DNA of 63,039 bases from an uncultured Collinsella sp. (GCA_902495525.1 CABUXL010000009.1:1-63039); one strand, 5' to 3'. Positions 44,668-54,155 are shown, numbered from the stretch's first letter. The notes: a model not told the origin generated them from the sequence alone. A program made the numbers and translations.

Positions 44668-45903
44668 CTAGGCCTCCTTGCACGCATTGATGCCCGGCGT
44701 GTAGCCGCCAAACGGGTCGTCGATGGAGCAGACGCCCGAGGGGGCGAGCGGATCGCGCTTACCGGCCAACTTGTCATGATGCATGGTCTCGATATAGGCG
44801 AGCACCAGCGGCGCCACGCCCTTCGCGTCGTTTTTGACGACGGGCTCGCTCATGTAGTAGCCAAACGTGCCCTCGCGGTGCGCGGTGTTGCCAAGACCCG
44901 CCACCAGGCAGATGTTGTCGAGCGCCAGCTGTCCATCGCGCTCGGACAGGCACGTGTCGCAGATGCCGTCAAACGCACGGCGGCCGTACTGGTAGTAGCG
45001 CTCGCCCAGCACGCCCAGGCGCACGCCCTTCATGATGGCGTTGGCGAAGATGGCGCTGCCCGACTCCTCCAGATAGTTGGGGGCGATATTGGGCAGGTTG
45101 ATGACCTGGTGCCACATGCCGGTCTTCTCGTCCTGATACGGCAGCATGGCGTCGATCAGGTCGTGGAACATCTTGCGGATCTCGTCCTTCTCGGCCGACA
45201 TCGAGGGCGGCATGAGCTCCCAGGTATCGATGAGCGCCATGGCGAACCAGCCCTCGGCGCGCAGCCAGAAGTTGGCCGAAAGGCCGGTAACGGGATCGCA
45301 CCAGAACTGTTTGCGGCTCGCGTCGTAGGCGTGATAGTACAGGCCGTTGAGGGGGTTGCGCATCAAATCGTGCACCACTTGGAACATATGGAAGCTATCC
45401 GAGCAGGCACGGCGGTTGTGGAAGCTCAGCTCGTACTGCATGTAGAACGGCTGCGCCATGTACATGCCGTCGAGCCAGATCTGGTTGGGGTAGACGGCTT
45501 TGTGCCAAAACACACCCTCTTTGGTACGCGGCTGGGTTTCGAGCTGACGATAGATGGTATCCATGGCGGCACGGTACTTGGGCTTGCCCACCAGGTCATA
45601 GAGTTTGTAGAGGGTTTTGCCCGCGTTGACGTTGTCGAGGTTGTACTCCTGGGGATCGTAATGCTTGATGGTGCCGTCATCCTGGACAAAGAAGTCGATA
45701 TAGTCGTCGGCGAAGGTCAGGTAACGCTGCTCGCCGGTGATCTCGTACAGCTCGATGAGTGCCTTGATCATGCAGCCGTCAATGTAATTCCAGGTGTTCT
45801 CCTTGCCGGCGCGAAGCTTTTCGATATTCCAGGCCGGCGCCTGAGGCGTAGAGGTCTCGATCAACTGCTCGATATAACGGTCCAGAATCTGATTGCAACC
45901 CAT
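44668..45903 (-). CDS. GH105/GH88 unsaturated uronyl hydrolase
   Basis: 411 aa alpha6/alpha6-barrel hydrolase of the YteR/YesR type that removes the unsaturated uronic acid from lyase-generated pectin fragments. Catalytic Asp candidates are D90 (YNLDNVNAG) and D145 (QIWLDGMYM); aromatic subsite residues are plentiful. No signal peptide, so cytoplasmic. First gene of an operon with the TIM-barrel and GltD-like genes, behind two operator sites. The product enters the DhuI/KduD branch. Confidence 0.88.
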   Translation of the reverse strand: MGCNQILDRYIEQLIETSTPQAPAWNIEKLRAGKENTWNYIDGCMIKALIELYEITGEQRYLTFADDYIDFFVQDDGTIKHYDPQEYNLDNVNAGKTLYKLYDLVGKPKYRAAMDTIYRQLETQPRTKEGVFWHKAVYPNQIWLDGMYMAQPFYMQYELSFHNRRACSDSFHMFQVVHDLMRNPLNGLYYHAYDASRKQFWCDPVTGLSANFWLRAEGWFAMALIDTWELMPPSMSAEKDEIRKMFHDLIDAMLPYQDEKTGMWHQVINLPNIAPNYLEESGSAIFANAIMKGVRLGVLGERYYQYGRRAFDGICDTCLSERDGQLALDNICLVAGLGNTAHREGTFGYYMSEPVVKNDAKGVAPLVLAYIETMHHDKLAGKRDPLAPSGVCSIDDPFGGYTPGINACKEA

Positions 45904-45928
45904 TGCTGTCCCCTCTGACGTTATTGAT

Positions 45929-45944
45929 GGGTGAACGTTTCCCC
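45929..45944 (-). promoter_or_regulatory. GTGAACG operator (degenerate) upstream of GH105
   Basis: GGGTGAACGTTTCCCC, one good half-site plus a weaker one, 26 bases before the GH105 start. Confidence 0.6.
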
Positions 45945-45960
45945 TAGTGTAACGCGAACG

Positions 45961-45994
45961 GGGATTATAGGGTGAACGTTAACCCTATAATCCC
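45961..45994 (-). promoter_or_regulatory. Extended palindrome containing an operator and -10 box
   Basis: GGGATTATAGGGT (45961-45973) pairs perfectly with 45982-45994. The centre holds TGAACGTTA, and read on the minus strand the right part gives CCCTATAATCCCC with a TATAAT. The operator and promoter of the GH105 operon therefore coincide. Confidence 0.65.
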
Positions 45995-46010
45995 CGTGAA
46001 CGGCAAACTT

Positions 46011-46679
46011 TTAACGGCAAACGGCGGTGAGGCCCGCAGCGATGCGATGCGCCAGGCGCTCATAGCCGGCAGGGCTGTAATGCAGACCGTCCGGCATGTA
46101 GAGCTCGCGGTGCTCCGGCAAAAACGGGCTGATGCCGCTTTGCGCATACAGGTCGATCACCGGCACCGAGTAGCGATCGCAGACCTCCAGCATCGCGCGC
46201 ACATAGGCGTCTTGCGTCAGGCCCAGATGGTTGGCCTCGTTGCTTGCCGGAATATCCTTCTCGTGTTTGCCGCTCGTCTTGCACGGCGTCATAAACACCA
46301 GCTTTGCCTGAGGCGAGCGCGCCGTGATGGTGCGGATCAGGTAGTCGAGCGCACCGTAGAACTCGCGGACGTCCGTGCTGCCCAGCTCTCCCAGCGGCAC
46401 GTTACGGCTAAAGTCGTTAACGCCGCCAAAGACGATGCAGATATCTGCCGTGTGATCGATGCCGTCCAAGCGCTCGACAAACGAATCGCTACGGTCGGCC
46501 TTGACGGCAATACGCGAACCCTTAATACCAAAGTTCTCGATCGTAGCGCCGCCCAGCAGCGCACCCAGGTGCGAAGTCCAGGAGATATCGTTGCCTCCCC
46601 CGCCGCATCCGTTATCGCCCCAGGTGGTCGAATCGCCAAAGCAGCAGATGGTCGATTCGCTCAAGTTTTTCGTTTCCAT
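46011..46679 (-). CDS. SGNH/GDSL-family esterase
   Basis: 222 aa. Catalytic Ser in FGDSTTWG (S17), oxyanion Asn in FGGVNDF, and the Asp-x-x-His pair in DGLHYSP (D197, H200). The family includes rhamnogalacturonan and sugar O-acetylesterases, which fits the locus. No signal peptide. The ATG at 46679 has GAGGAG upstream; the long upstream frame overlaps the fused esterase gene and is not used. Confidence 0.83.
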   Translation of the reverse strand: METKNLSESTICCFGDSTTWGDNGCGGGGNDISWTSHLGALLGGATIENFGIKGSRIAVKADRSDSFVERLDGIDHTADICIVFGGVNDFSRNVPLGELGSTDVREFYGALDYLIRTITARSPQAKLVFMTPCKTSGKHEKDIPASNEANHLGLTQDAYVRAMLEVCDRYSVPVIDLYAQSGISPFLPEHRELYMPDGLHYSPAGYERLAHRIAAGLTAVCR

Positions 46680-46747
46680 ATTCTTCTCCTCACCCGCACA
46701 CCGGCGGTCATACAGGTACATACCGTTCATTCGCAACATCCGAGGGG

Positions 46748-48913
46748 CTATGCGTGGGCGCATTCCGCAACTTGCGAATCGAGCCATTCGATATCCTCGG
46801 CAAGATGCGCCACGCCCAGGTGGTGTCCACCCGGGCAGACCTCGTGCAGAAGGTTTTCGTCCTTGCCCAGCAGCGCGTAGGCGTCGCGAACGATATCGAG
46901 CTGCTCGTCTACGTTCGCAAGCCCGCGGGCGCCGTTGAGATGGTCTTTCTCGCAGCTCTGAACCAAGAGCGGCCGTGGCGCGACAAGCGATGCAATGTCG
47001 CCCATGTCGAGCAGACGCCAGAGTCCAGGCGTGTAATTGCAGCTGCAATTGCCGTTGAGGTGCAGCAGCGAGTCATCGACACCGTACAGATAGCCCGAGA
47101 CAAACGCCTTGCGCACGCGCGGGTCGAGCGCGGACAGGTACAACGTCATGTAACCGCCGCCCGAAAAACCAAAGCAGCCCAGGTCGTCCATGGCAATGTC
47201 ACCGCGTGTCTCCAAGTAATCAATCAAGCGCATGTTGTCCCAGGCGTTGAGGCCCGCGACCGTAAGACCCAGCGGCTCGGCCATACGTGCTTGATTCAGA
47301 CACGTACCGCGCAGGTAGCTGTTCTCGTCGTCGCCCTGACCCTTCCAGTCACGACGGTATCCCCAACCACGCGCATCGGGGCAGACGGTCACATAACCCA
47401 TGCGCGCCAAACGCAGACCGTAGTCGTAATTGAACTTACGCACGGCATCGTCGACCGCCGGCACGCCCGCAACGCCGGCTATGCTTGCAGCACCCGCCCC
47501 CTGGTGACCATGCGGGCAGATATAGCAGCGCTTGAGTCCCCGCTCGTCAAGCTTGGGGCGGGACGGCTCCAACAGGTAAAACGGCATCCACACATCGTGC
47601 TCAACCTGCAACACCGCATGAGTACGCACGATGCTGCCGGCAACCCGCACGCGATTGAGCTCACGAATCTCAATCGGGGCGTGGTCCATAAGCGAAAGAC
47701 CCAAAATATCGTACAGACGAGTCCTGGTCGCAGCCTTCCATGCCTCAAAGTCTGTGGGAGTCTTGCCCGTAAATGCGGCCGAGCGCCCCTCGCGCTTCAG
47801 TCGGGCGCGCAGCGCAGGTTCGTCCTCGTAGTACGTCTCGATGTGCACGGTGCGGCCATTGGCAGATAGCCCGGCCGTCTCTACCGCATCACCGTCGCCG
47901 CCCTCGGGATCCCAACCATCCGTGCCGGCAAGCACTCGGTCACGCGCATAGCGTTCGGAATCCTGACCGGTCAGGCAATGCGCCCACGGCACCCAAGCGG
48001 CAGTATCACCCGCCGGGCCAAACAGGGCACCGCCGGCATACAGGGTGCCGTCATGTGCCGCTGGCTTATTCCAATCCCACCAACCCTCGAGTGAAATATG
48101 GGGGCCCAGCCAGCATTCGAGCAAAACGGTCTGGGCCCACTCGCGCCATGGACGACCCAGATAGACCGATCCGGGGGCAATGCCCTCATCGGCTGTAAAC
48201 GAACAGCCATGAAACACAAATCCGTACGGCTCGCCCTGAGGCGTGGAGGCTGCCGTTACATGCCCGTTGACATCCATATCGCGGTTGAGCGAGCGAATCT
48301 CACACCCCTCAAAGTAGGCACGCGCGCCGCCAAAGATAAAGTCGACATCGCCCTCGATCCGGCAACGTCGAAAATACTGCCGCCCCACGCGGCGCGGGGC
48401 GAACTGCTTGGGGCCTATAAAGCCGCCCGGCTTGGCCTCGCGCGGCGGCAGCGGCCCCAAAAAGAGCGTGTCCTGGTGTCCCTTAATGCAGCAGGCATCG
48501 ACAACCAGGCAGTCACCATCGGCATACAGGGCAATCGCCTGGCCGACCTCGCGCCCATCACCGGCGTTGTTTTCGATTGTTAGACCCGCAAGCGTCACGT
48601 CGTCGGCATCGACCAGCACCGTGTACGTACGGAAGGTGCCGAGTCTTCCATCCTGGCCGCTACCATCTTCCGAAGGCATCTTGGCACCCAGGCCTCCCAC
48701 GATACGCACGCTGTCGGCCGTCTCGCCCTCGAGCGTCACATGCGGACGACGAATTTCGACCTGCTCGCGATACTCGCCCGGCGCCACCAGCACACGCACC
48801 GGCACGGTCGTATCGGACACGCACCGCTCCGCCGCCTCGAGCGCCGCCGAAATGCTGCGATACGCGCCTTCGCGTTCGAGCGATACCTCAAAGAGCTGTT
48901 CTTTACCACTCAT
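46748..48913 (-). CDS. Fused pectin methylesterase and acetylesterase
   Basis: 721 aa. Residues 1-330 form a pectinesterase beta-helix: GQAIALY (Q125), GHQDTLFLG (D148, acid/base), GDVDFIFGGA (D191, nucleophile) and YLGRPW (R254). Residues about 390-721 are an alpha/beta hydrolase of the acetyl-xylan-esterase/AB-hydrolase-7 kind, with GFSGGG (S584), EKDHL (D near 657) and GGHHLG (His near 697). No signal peptide in the N-terminus (MSGKEQLFEV). It would remove methyl and acetyl groups from imported oligogalacturonides. The start has only a weak ribosome-binding site. Confidence 0.85.
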   Translation of the reverse strand: MSGKEQLFEVSLEREGAYRSISAALEAAERCVSDTTVPVRVLVAPGEYREQVEIRRPHVTLEGETADSVRIVGGLGAKMPSEDGSGQDGRLGTFRTYTVLVDADDVTLAGLTIENNAGDGREVGQAIALYADGDCLVVDACCIKGHQDTLFLGPLPPREAKPGGFIGPKQFAPRRVGRQYFRRCRIEGDVDFIFGGARAYFEGCEIRSLNRDMDVNGHVTAASTPQGEPYGFVFHGCSFTADEGIAPGSVYLGRPWREWAQTVLLECWLGPHISLEGWWDWNKPAAHDGTLYAGGALFGPAGDTAAWVPWAHCLTGQDSERYARDRVLAGTDGWDPEGGDGDAVETAGLSANGRTVHIETYYEDEPALRARLKREGRSAAFTGKTPTDFEAWKAATRTRLYDILGLSLMDHAPIEIRELNRVRVAGSIVRTHAVLQVEHDVWMPFYLLEPSRPKLDERGLKRCYICPHGHQGAGAASIAGVAGVPAVDDAVRKFNYDYGLRLARMGYVTVCPDARGWGYRRDWKGQGDDENSYLRGTCLNQARMAEPLGLTVAGLNAWDNMRLIDYLETRGDIAMDDLGCFGFSGGGYMTLYLSALDPRVRKAFVSGYLYGVDDSLLHLNGNCSCNYTPGLWRLLDMGDIASLVAPRPLLVQSCEKDHLNGARGLANVDEQLDIVRDAYALLGKDENLLHEVCPGGHHLGVAHLAEDIEWLDSQVAECAHA

Positions 48914-48971
48914 CTGTCATTACGCTTTCTGTCACAGAACACCCACCATGCAATGCCGGCACCTATAGATT

Positions 48972-49007
48972 GCGTGCGACAGCCGGGCAGACCCGACCGT
49001 CGCACGC
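48972..49007. other. Hairpin between GH28 and the fused esterase
   Basis: GCGTGCGAC/GTCGCACGC with a 18-nt loop that folds again. No T-run, so possibly a processing or stabilising structure within the transcript. Confidence 0.4.
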
Positions 49008-49044
49008 CTCAACATGCCGTATTCACTTGTGCAGGAGCACTACC

Positions 49045-50640
49045 CTACGCGCGGATAACCTTGTCGACGTTTTGCAGCTGCAGCTCGTCGCCATCCTGAC
49101 CCTCGATGCGCACGTTCTGCAGGTCGAGCACCTTGACGTTTTGCGCAATGATGCCCTGACGCACCATGGGCTCAACGCCGCAGGCCATGGCCGGAACAAA
49201 GGGCTCAGCATCGTCGGCAAAGGTCACGTGGACATCCTGGAACGTCAGGCGCGTTACTTTGCTCTCGGGCAGGCCCGTGATGTAGGCAGCGGCCGCGTGG
49301 CAGTTAGTGGCCTCGATATCGCAAAACGTCGTGGCACCAAAGCCGGGCGTGCGGTCGTCGACGGGCAGTGCCTCGCGAGACTGCACGTAGTCGGTCTTGC
49401 CGTCCTTGTCGCAGAAGTAGAAGGAGTTGACCACGAAGGGCGTGAGCACCTCGTCCATGCGAATGTGCTCAAAGGTAATGCCCTCGTTGACGGCATCCTT
49501 GCCGCGCCCGCGGCGGGTCTTGACGCGCAGGCCGCGGTCGGTGCGCTCAAAGAGGCACTTGCTTACGGTAAGGTCCTTGATGCCGCCGGCAGCCTCTGAA
49601 CCCAGGACCACGGCGCCGTGACCATCGTGCATGTAGCAGTGAGAGATCAGCACGTCGTGCGTGGCGGGACGAAGCTCGGGCTCAATGCCCAGCTTGCCGC
49701 TCTTGATGGCGATGCAGTCGTCACCCACTGAGAACTGACAACCAAGGATGCGAACAAAACCGCAGCTCTCGGGATCGAAGCCGTCGGTGTTGTGGGAGTT
49801 CTTGGGGCCCTCGATGGACAGGCAGAGCGCATCGACGTGCTCGCACAGGATGGGGTGGATGTTCCACGCCGGGCTGTTGCGGACGGTGAAGCCGGCCAAG
49901 CTCACGTTCTCACACTCGGATAGGAAGATCATGCGCGGGCGGGCGACCTCGCGGCCCTCCTCCGGGCGAAAGATGTTCTTAAAGTCCTTGTTCCACCAGT
50001 TGTCCTCGGCAAAATCAGTCTGACCGTCGATGGCACCACGACCATAGATGCACACGTCGTGCACGCTCAGACCCGTAAAGGTAGAGCAGTAGGTCGAGAA
50101 ACTCTCGCCCTCCCAGCGGCCCAGGGGCAGCATATCGGTGCCGGCATACCCGGCGCCCTCGTCGCCTGTGACCGTGCCCGGAATGTAGGCAAGCGCCGCG
50201 CGATCGTGACGGGCCAACAGCACCGCTCCCTCGGCGAGCTCGATGTTGATATTACTCTTAAGGAAGAGGGACTTGATGCGATAACTACCGGCGGGGATCA
50301 GCACGCGCCCGCCCTTGGGGCAGGCCATGATGGCAGCCTGGATGTTGGTGGTGTCGTCGTGCTCGGCATCGCCCTTGGCGCCACAGTCGCGAACGTTGAT
50401 GGTAAAGGGCTCAGCCGGCGTGGTGACACCTACGCTCAGCTCACGCTCGCCACAAACAAAACGAACCAGGTTGCGCTTGCCGGGGATCAGGCCGTCGACA
50501 TAGGTCTCGACCGTATTCGTGGTACCGGCGGGCTCGTCGTTGACAAAGATCTCCCACGTATCGGCGCAGGTAAAGTAACCGCCGTCGTCAAGCTCGATAA
50601 CCGCCGCGCGCGCGTTGCGCCAGATAACGTTCGTCTCCAT
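49045..50640 (-). CDS. GH28 polygalacturonase-like glycosidase
   Basis: 531 aa right-handed beta-helix. A short N-terminal beta domain (1-80) is followed by the GH28 core with NTDGFD (284-289), DDC (307-309) and an HG.VLGSE region (341-348), plus RVKT. The catalytic Asp residues are present. No signal peptide, so it acts on imported oligomers, probably as an exo-type galacturonosidase or rhamnogalacturonan hydrolase. ATG at 50640 with GGGAG upstream. Confidence 0.88.
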   Translation of the reverse strand: METNVIWRNARAAVIELDDGGYFTCADTWEIFVNDEPAGTTNTVETYVDGLIPGKRNLVRFVCGERELSVGVTTPAEPFTINVRDCGAKGDAEHDDTTNIQAAIMACPKGGRVLIPAGSYRIKSLFLKSNINIELAEGAVLLARHDRAALAYIPGTVTGDEGAGYAGTDMLPLGRWEGESFSTYCSTFTGLSVHDVCIYGRGAIDGQTDFAEDNWWNKDFKNIFRPEEGREVARPRMIFLSECENVSLAGFTVRNSPAWNIHPILCEHVDALCLSIEGPKNSHNTDGFDPESCGFVRILGCQFSVGDDCIAIKSGKLGIEPELRPATHDVLISHCYMHDGHGAVVLGSEAAGGIKDLTVSKCLFERTDRGLRVKTRRGRGKDAVNEGITFEHIRMDEVLTPFVVNSFYFCDKDGKTDYVQSREALPVDDRTPGFGATTFCDIEATNCHAAAAYITGLPESKVTRLTFQDVHVTFADDAEPFVPAMACGVEPMVRQGIIAQNVKVLDLQNVRIEGQDGDELQLQNVDKVIRA

Positions 50641-50692
50641 GGGTTTCTCCCTCAAAAAGATGCTCTAAAGGCAAATTGTACGCTGTTGAAAA

Positions 50693-50732
50693 AGGGCCGT
50701 GCCTGCCGGCGGAATTCCGGTGGCACGGCCCT
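50693..50732 (-). terminator. Intrinsic terminator after the GPH symporter gene
   Basis: AGGGCCGTGCC pairs with GGCACGGCCCT over 11 bp, with a second small stem in the loop. TTTTT follows on the minus strand. It lies between the symporter stop and GH28; partial read-through would link the two. Confidence 0.82.
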
Positions 50733-50755
50733 GTGATTTGGACGATATGTCGGCC

Positions 50756-52315
50756 TTACTCGGCGGGAGTTACGCTACCGTCCTGGAAGCCAACGTTGTT
50801 GTGGGCAAAGCAGTCCTCGTACTTAAAGCCGGAGAGCTCCTCGCAAAGCGCCTTGACCTCGGGCTTGACGTCGGCCATCTTGCCACCCTCCTTGACTCGG
50901 TGAATCTCGTCGCAAAGGACGTCGCACTGCTCCTTGTCGATCTTGATGCCGCGGGCAAGGACGGCCGCAAGCAGGAAGAAGCCGGCGCAGCCGATGATCA
51001 TGTAGCCGCAGATATACAGAGGCACGGTAGCGGGCTGGGTCACGGCGTCGCTATTGCCGGCGGTCTGAATGAAGCCGGAGGCAGCAAGGACGATAGCCCA
51101 CACGTTGACGGCGATAGCCTGGGCGATCTGCTGGCAGAGCTGCTGCGCGGAGCTGTAGATGCCCTCGCGACGACGCAGGGTGATGAGCTCATCGACATCG
51201 GGGATGTAGTTGAGCAGAACATCGGGCAGGTACTGGAAGCCGACGTAGAAGAACTTCCAGATGGCGAAGATGATGGGGTAGGCGATCATGGCGATGGCGA
51301 CCGTGGAGGTGCCGTTGATCTGACCAAAGGCGAAGTAGTTGTAGGCAATGATGCACGCAGCGCAACCGACATTTGCGAGGTACCAAGACTTGTGGAAGCC
51401 CTTCTTGGCCATGAGGGCAACCCAGATGGCGGTGCAGACGATAGCGACGACCTTGCCAGGCATCTCCATCACGGACTCGTAGGACTTAGGAATCTGCAGG
51501 CAGTAGACGATGAAGAAGGACAGGCAGGCAGACCAGCAGGCAGCAGCGAGCTTCGTGGAAACCTGTGCGTACAGGACCTTGCGGAAGGACTTGTTGCGGA
51601 AGGTGGAGATAACGTCGATGAAGAACTTCTTGATACCCTCGCCGACGCTCTCGATCTTCTCCTGAGCGACCTCCTCGGGGGTGTGCTCCCACGTGGACAG
51701 GTACACACAAAGCAGCGAGATTGCCATGACCGAAGCGTTGACCGTAGCGATGATGAAGTAGCTGAACGGGTTGGTCTCGCCGAAGGTGCCAAAGCCGAAG
51801 CCCACAAGTGCAGCCATCAGGAAGCCGGCGGCGTTACCAAAGAGATGCTTGTAGCCGGTGAGGTACGTACGCTCCTTAAAGTCGTCGGTCATCTCGATGG
51901 TAAGCGGCGACAGGTTGGCGGTGCAGAACGTGTACGCGACGTTGTAGATCAGGTACAGCACAAAGTAGTACGGGAAGCCAAACGGCGTAGCCACGAAGAT
52001 GAGCGGCTCGGCGATCATCATCGGGATGGCCAGCAAGATCCAGAAACGACGACGACCAAAGATGCGGCCAATCTTGGTGGCATAGAAGTTATCGGCCACA
52101 AAGCCCATCAGCGGGCAAAGAATGGCGTTGACATAGATGGCAAACGAGCTGATCAGTGCAGCCTCGCCTGCGGACAGGCCACACTCCGTGGACAGGAACA
52201 GCACCATGTAGCTGTGCGTAAAGGTCAGGGCACCGGAATTGAGCATACCGCCCATACCAAAGCCCAAGCGCGTCCAGAATGTGATCTTACGCTTTTTTCC
52301 GATCTTATTAGTCAT
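50756..52315 (-). CDS. GPH-family (glycoside-pentoside-hexuronide) cation symporter
   Basis: 519 aa with about 12 membrane helices. The N-terminal GFGMGGMLNS and the following helices fit the MelB/GPH group of the MFS fold, which imports small glycosides or uronides with Na+ or H+. The C-terminal 70 residues are hydrophilic. ATG at 52315 with GAGGGAG upstream. Behind at least two operators. It is the only obvious importer in the pectin locus, so it sets the size limit of the substrate. Confidence 0.85.
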   Translation of the reverse strand: MTNKIGKKRKITFWTRLGFGMGGMLNSGALTFTHSYMVLFLSTECGLSAGEAALISSFAIYVNAILCPLMGFVADNFYATKIGRIFGRRRFWILLAIPMMIAEPLIFVATPFGFPYYFVLYLIYNVAYTFCTANLSPLTIEMTDDFKERTYLTGYKHLFGNAAGFLMAALVGFGFGTFGETNPFSYFIIATVNASVMAISLLCVYLSTWEHTPEEVAQEKIESVGEGIKKFFIDVISTFRNKSFRKVLYAQVSTKLAAACWSACLSFFIVYCLQIPKSYESVMEMPGKVVAIVCTAIWVALMAKKGFHKSWYLANVGCAACIIAYNYFAFGQINGTSTVAIAMIAYPIIFAIWKFFYVGFQYLPDVLLNYIPDVDELITLRRREGIYSSAQQLCQQIAQAIAVNVWAIVLAASGFIQTAGNSDAVTQPATVPLYICGYMIIGCAGFFLLAAVLARGIKIDKEQCDVLCDEIHRVKEGGKMADVKPEVKALCEELSGFKYEDCFAHNNVGFQDGSVTPAE

Positions 52316-52392
52316 CGAGCTCCCTCTCTTTTCTCGATTGTCTTGCAGCAAGACATTGGAGTCCACACTGACATCTGTCTGCCCAGCGTTCA

Positions 52393-52447
52393 GGGTGAAC
52401 GTTTAGTTAGATTATGCGCGATTGCTTACGACAGGTGAACGTTCACT
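52393..52447 (-). promoter_or_regulatory. Symporter promoter with flanking operators
   Basis: Minus strand: -35 TTCACC (52434-52439), 17-bp spacer, -10 CATAAT (52411-52416). The -35 lies inside the palindrome GTGAACGTTCAC (52435-52446), and a second site, GGGTGAACGTTTAG (52393-52406), lies just downstream of the -10. Repressor binding would block polymerase. Confidence 0.72.
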
Positions 52448-52553
52448 TGAATAATATCCTTGAACGGTCGATTTTTACCGCTGAACGGACACAATTGAGA
52501 TCCTCACACCTATTTTCTGCTGGTAAGGGTGCCATGCTGGACAGCCATGAGAT

Positions 52554-52567
52554 AGGTGAACGTTTAT
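52554..52567. promoter_or_regulatory. Upstream GTGAACG operator (degenerate)
   Basis: AGGTGAACGTTTAT about 110 bases upstream of the main symporter operator. It could support looping. Confidence 0.5.
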
Positions 52568-52602
52568 CAGATTTTCCAACATATTCACTTAACCACGAAA
52601 CG

Positions 52603-52635
52603 AAAAAGCCCCGCCGGGAACACTCCCGACAGGGC
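52603..52635 (-). terminator. Terminator of uxaC-uxaB-uxaA
   Basis: Minus strand GCCCTGTCGGGA pairs with TCCCGGCGGGGC (two G-U pairs) and is followed by TTTTTCG, 36 bases after the uxaA stop. Confidence 0.8.
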
Positions 52636-52670
52636 CGATGACATCTCGCTATGCTTGGGCGCACTTGCCG

Positions 52671-54155
52671 CTACAAGCAGACGCCGTCCTTCCAGATACT
52701 GATCTCGTGACAGCCACGGCGCTCGGCACTCGTGAGCTTACCGCTCGCCGTCTGTAGCACCAGCTGGTACAAATCGCAGGCGGCCTCGTCGAGCGTGCGC
52801 TCACCCGTGGCAATCACGCCGGCGTTAAAGTCCATCCAATTGGCCTTGTGGTCGCACAAACGCTGATTGGTGAACACCTTGAGGGTAGGCGCCGGCGCGC
52901 CAAACGGTGTGCCGCGGCCGGTCGAGAACAGAATCACGTGGCAGCCGGCAGCCGTCAACGCCGTGGTGGATACCATGTCGTTGCCCGGACCGCACAGCAT
53001 GTTCAGGCCGTGTTTATTTGCCCGGCCGGCATACGGCAGCACGTCGACGATGGGGGCAGATCCGCCCTTTTGCACGCAGCCGCAGCTCTTGTCCTCGAGC
53101 GTGGTAATACCGCCGTCCTTGTTGCCGGGGCTCGGGTTCTCGTAGACGACCTCGCCGTGGCTAATAAAGTAGTCCTTAAAGCCATTGAGCATGTCGGAAG
53201 CGGCGTTAAAGACCTGCTCGTTCTCACAGCGATCGAGCAGGATACTCTCGGCGCCAAACATCTCGGGCACCTCGGTAAGCACCGACGTGCCGCCGCGGGC
53301 GACAACCATATCACTCACGCGACCGATCGTGGGGTTGGCGGTAATGCCCGAAAGACCGTCGGAGCCGCCGCACTTAAGACCAATAACCAGCTCGGAGGCC
53401 GGAATGGGCTCGCGCTTGGCTTGCTTGGCGAGGTCTGCCAGCTCGGCCAGAATCTTGTGGCCCTCGATCTGCTCGTCGGCTACATCCTGGCAGGTGAGAA
53501 AACGAACGCGCTCGTGATCGAAGTCACCGAGCTCGTCGAGCACCTGCTGGTGTGTGCAGTTCTCGCAACCGAGCGACAGGAACAGCACGCCGGCCGCATT
53601 AGGGTGACGCGAGAGCGCCACCAGCAGACGACGCGTCTGGACATGGTCGGCGCCGGTCTGCGAGCAACCGAACGGATGCGGGAAGTAGTAGACGCCCTCC
53701 AGCGAGCCATCGACCAGATCCTGGGCCTGCTCGCACATGGCACGGGCGACTTCGTTGACACAGCCGACCGTGGGGATGATCCACAGCTCGTTGCGCGTCG
53801 CGGCACGACCGTCGGCGCGGCGGAACCCCATAAAGGTCTCGGGCTCAACCGACTCAACGACCGGATGCGTGGGGTTGTAGGTGTACTCGACCTCGCCCGA
53901 AAGGTTGGTCTTCACATTGTGCGTGTGGAGCCACTGACCGGGCTGGACATCGCCCGTCACGTGTCCGATAGGAAGGCCGTACTTAATGACGTCCTCGCCG
54001 GCGGCAATCGAGCGCACAGCCATCTTGTGGCCTTGCGGAATATCCTCCGCGGCCACGACCTCGCCCACCCCGGGAACCGCGACGGCGGTGCCCTTGGCAA
54101 GCGGCGACAGCGCGACGATCACGTTGTCGGCCGGATTGATCTGGATAGTGTTCAT
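52671..54155 (-). CDS. uxaA: Altronate dehydratase
   Basis: 494 aa, the same length as the full-length UxaA family. N-terminal SAF-like domain (1-90) and C-terminal catalytic domain with conserved Cys/His motifs (FGCSQTGADH, LGCENCTHQ, KCGGSDGLSG, CGCVQKGG). Converts altronate to KDG. Last gene of the uxaC-uxaB-uxaA operon. Confidence 0.94.
   Translation of the reverse strand: MNTIQINPADNVIVALSPLAKGTAVAVPGVGEVVAAEDIPQGHKMAVRSIAAGEDVIKYGLPIGHVTGDVQPGQWLHTHNVKTNLSGEVEYTYNPTHPVVESVEPETFMGFRRADGRAATRNELWIIPTVGCVNEVARAMCEQAQDLVDGSLEGVYYFPHPFGCSQTGADHVQTRRLLVALSRHPNAAGVLFLSLGCENCTHQQVLDELGDFDHERVRFLTCQDVADEQIEGHKILAELADLAKQAKREPIPASELVIGLKCGGSDGLSGITANPTIGRVSDMVVARGGTSVLTEVPEMFGAESILLDRCENEQVFNAASDMLNGFKDYFISHGEVVYENPSPGNKDGGITTLEDKSCGCVQKGGSAPIVDVLPYAGRANKHGLNMLCGPGNDMVSTTALTAAGCHVILFSTGRGTPFGAPAPTLKVFTNQRLCDHKANWMDFNAGVIATGERTLDEAACDLYQLVLQTASGKLTSAERRGCHEISIWKDGVCL

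Larger units (their letters stand above)
52316..52670. other. Control region between the symporter and uxaA
   Basis: 355 bases holding the symporter promoter, operators at 52393, 52434 and 52554, two degenerate TGAACGG sites near 52460 and 52481, and the uxaA terminator. No gene seen. Confidence 0.6.
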
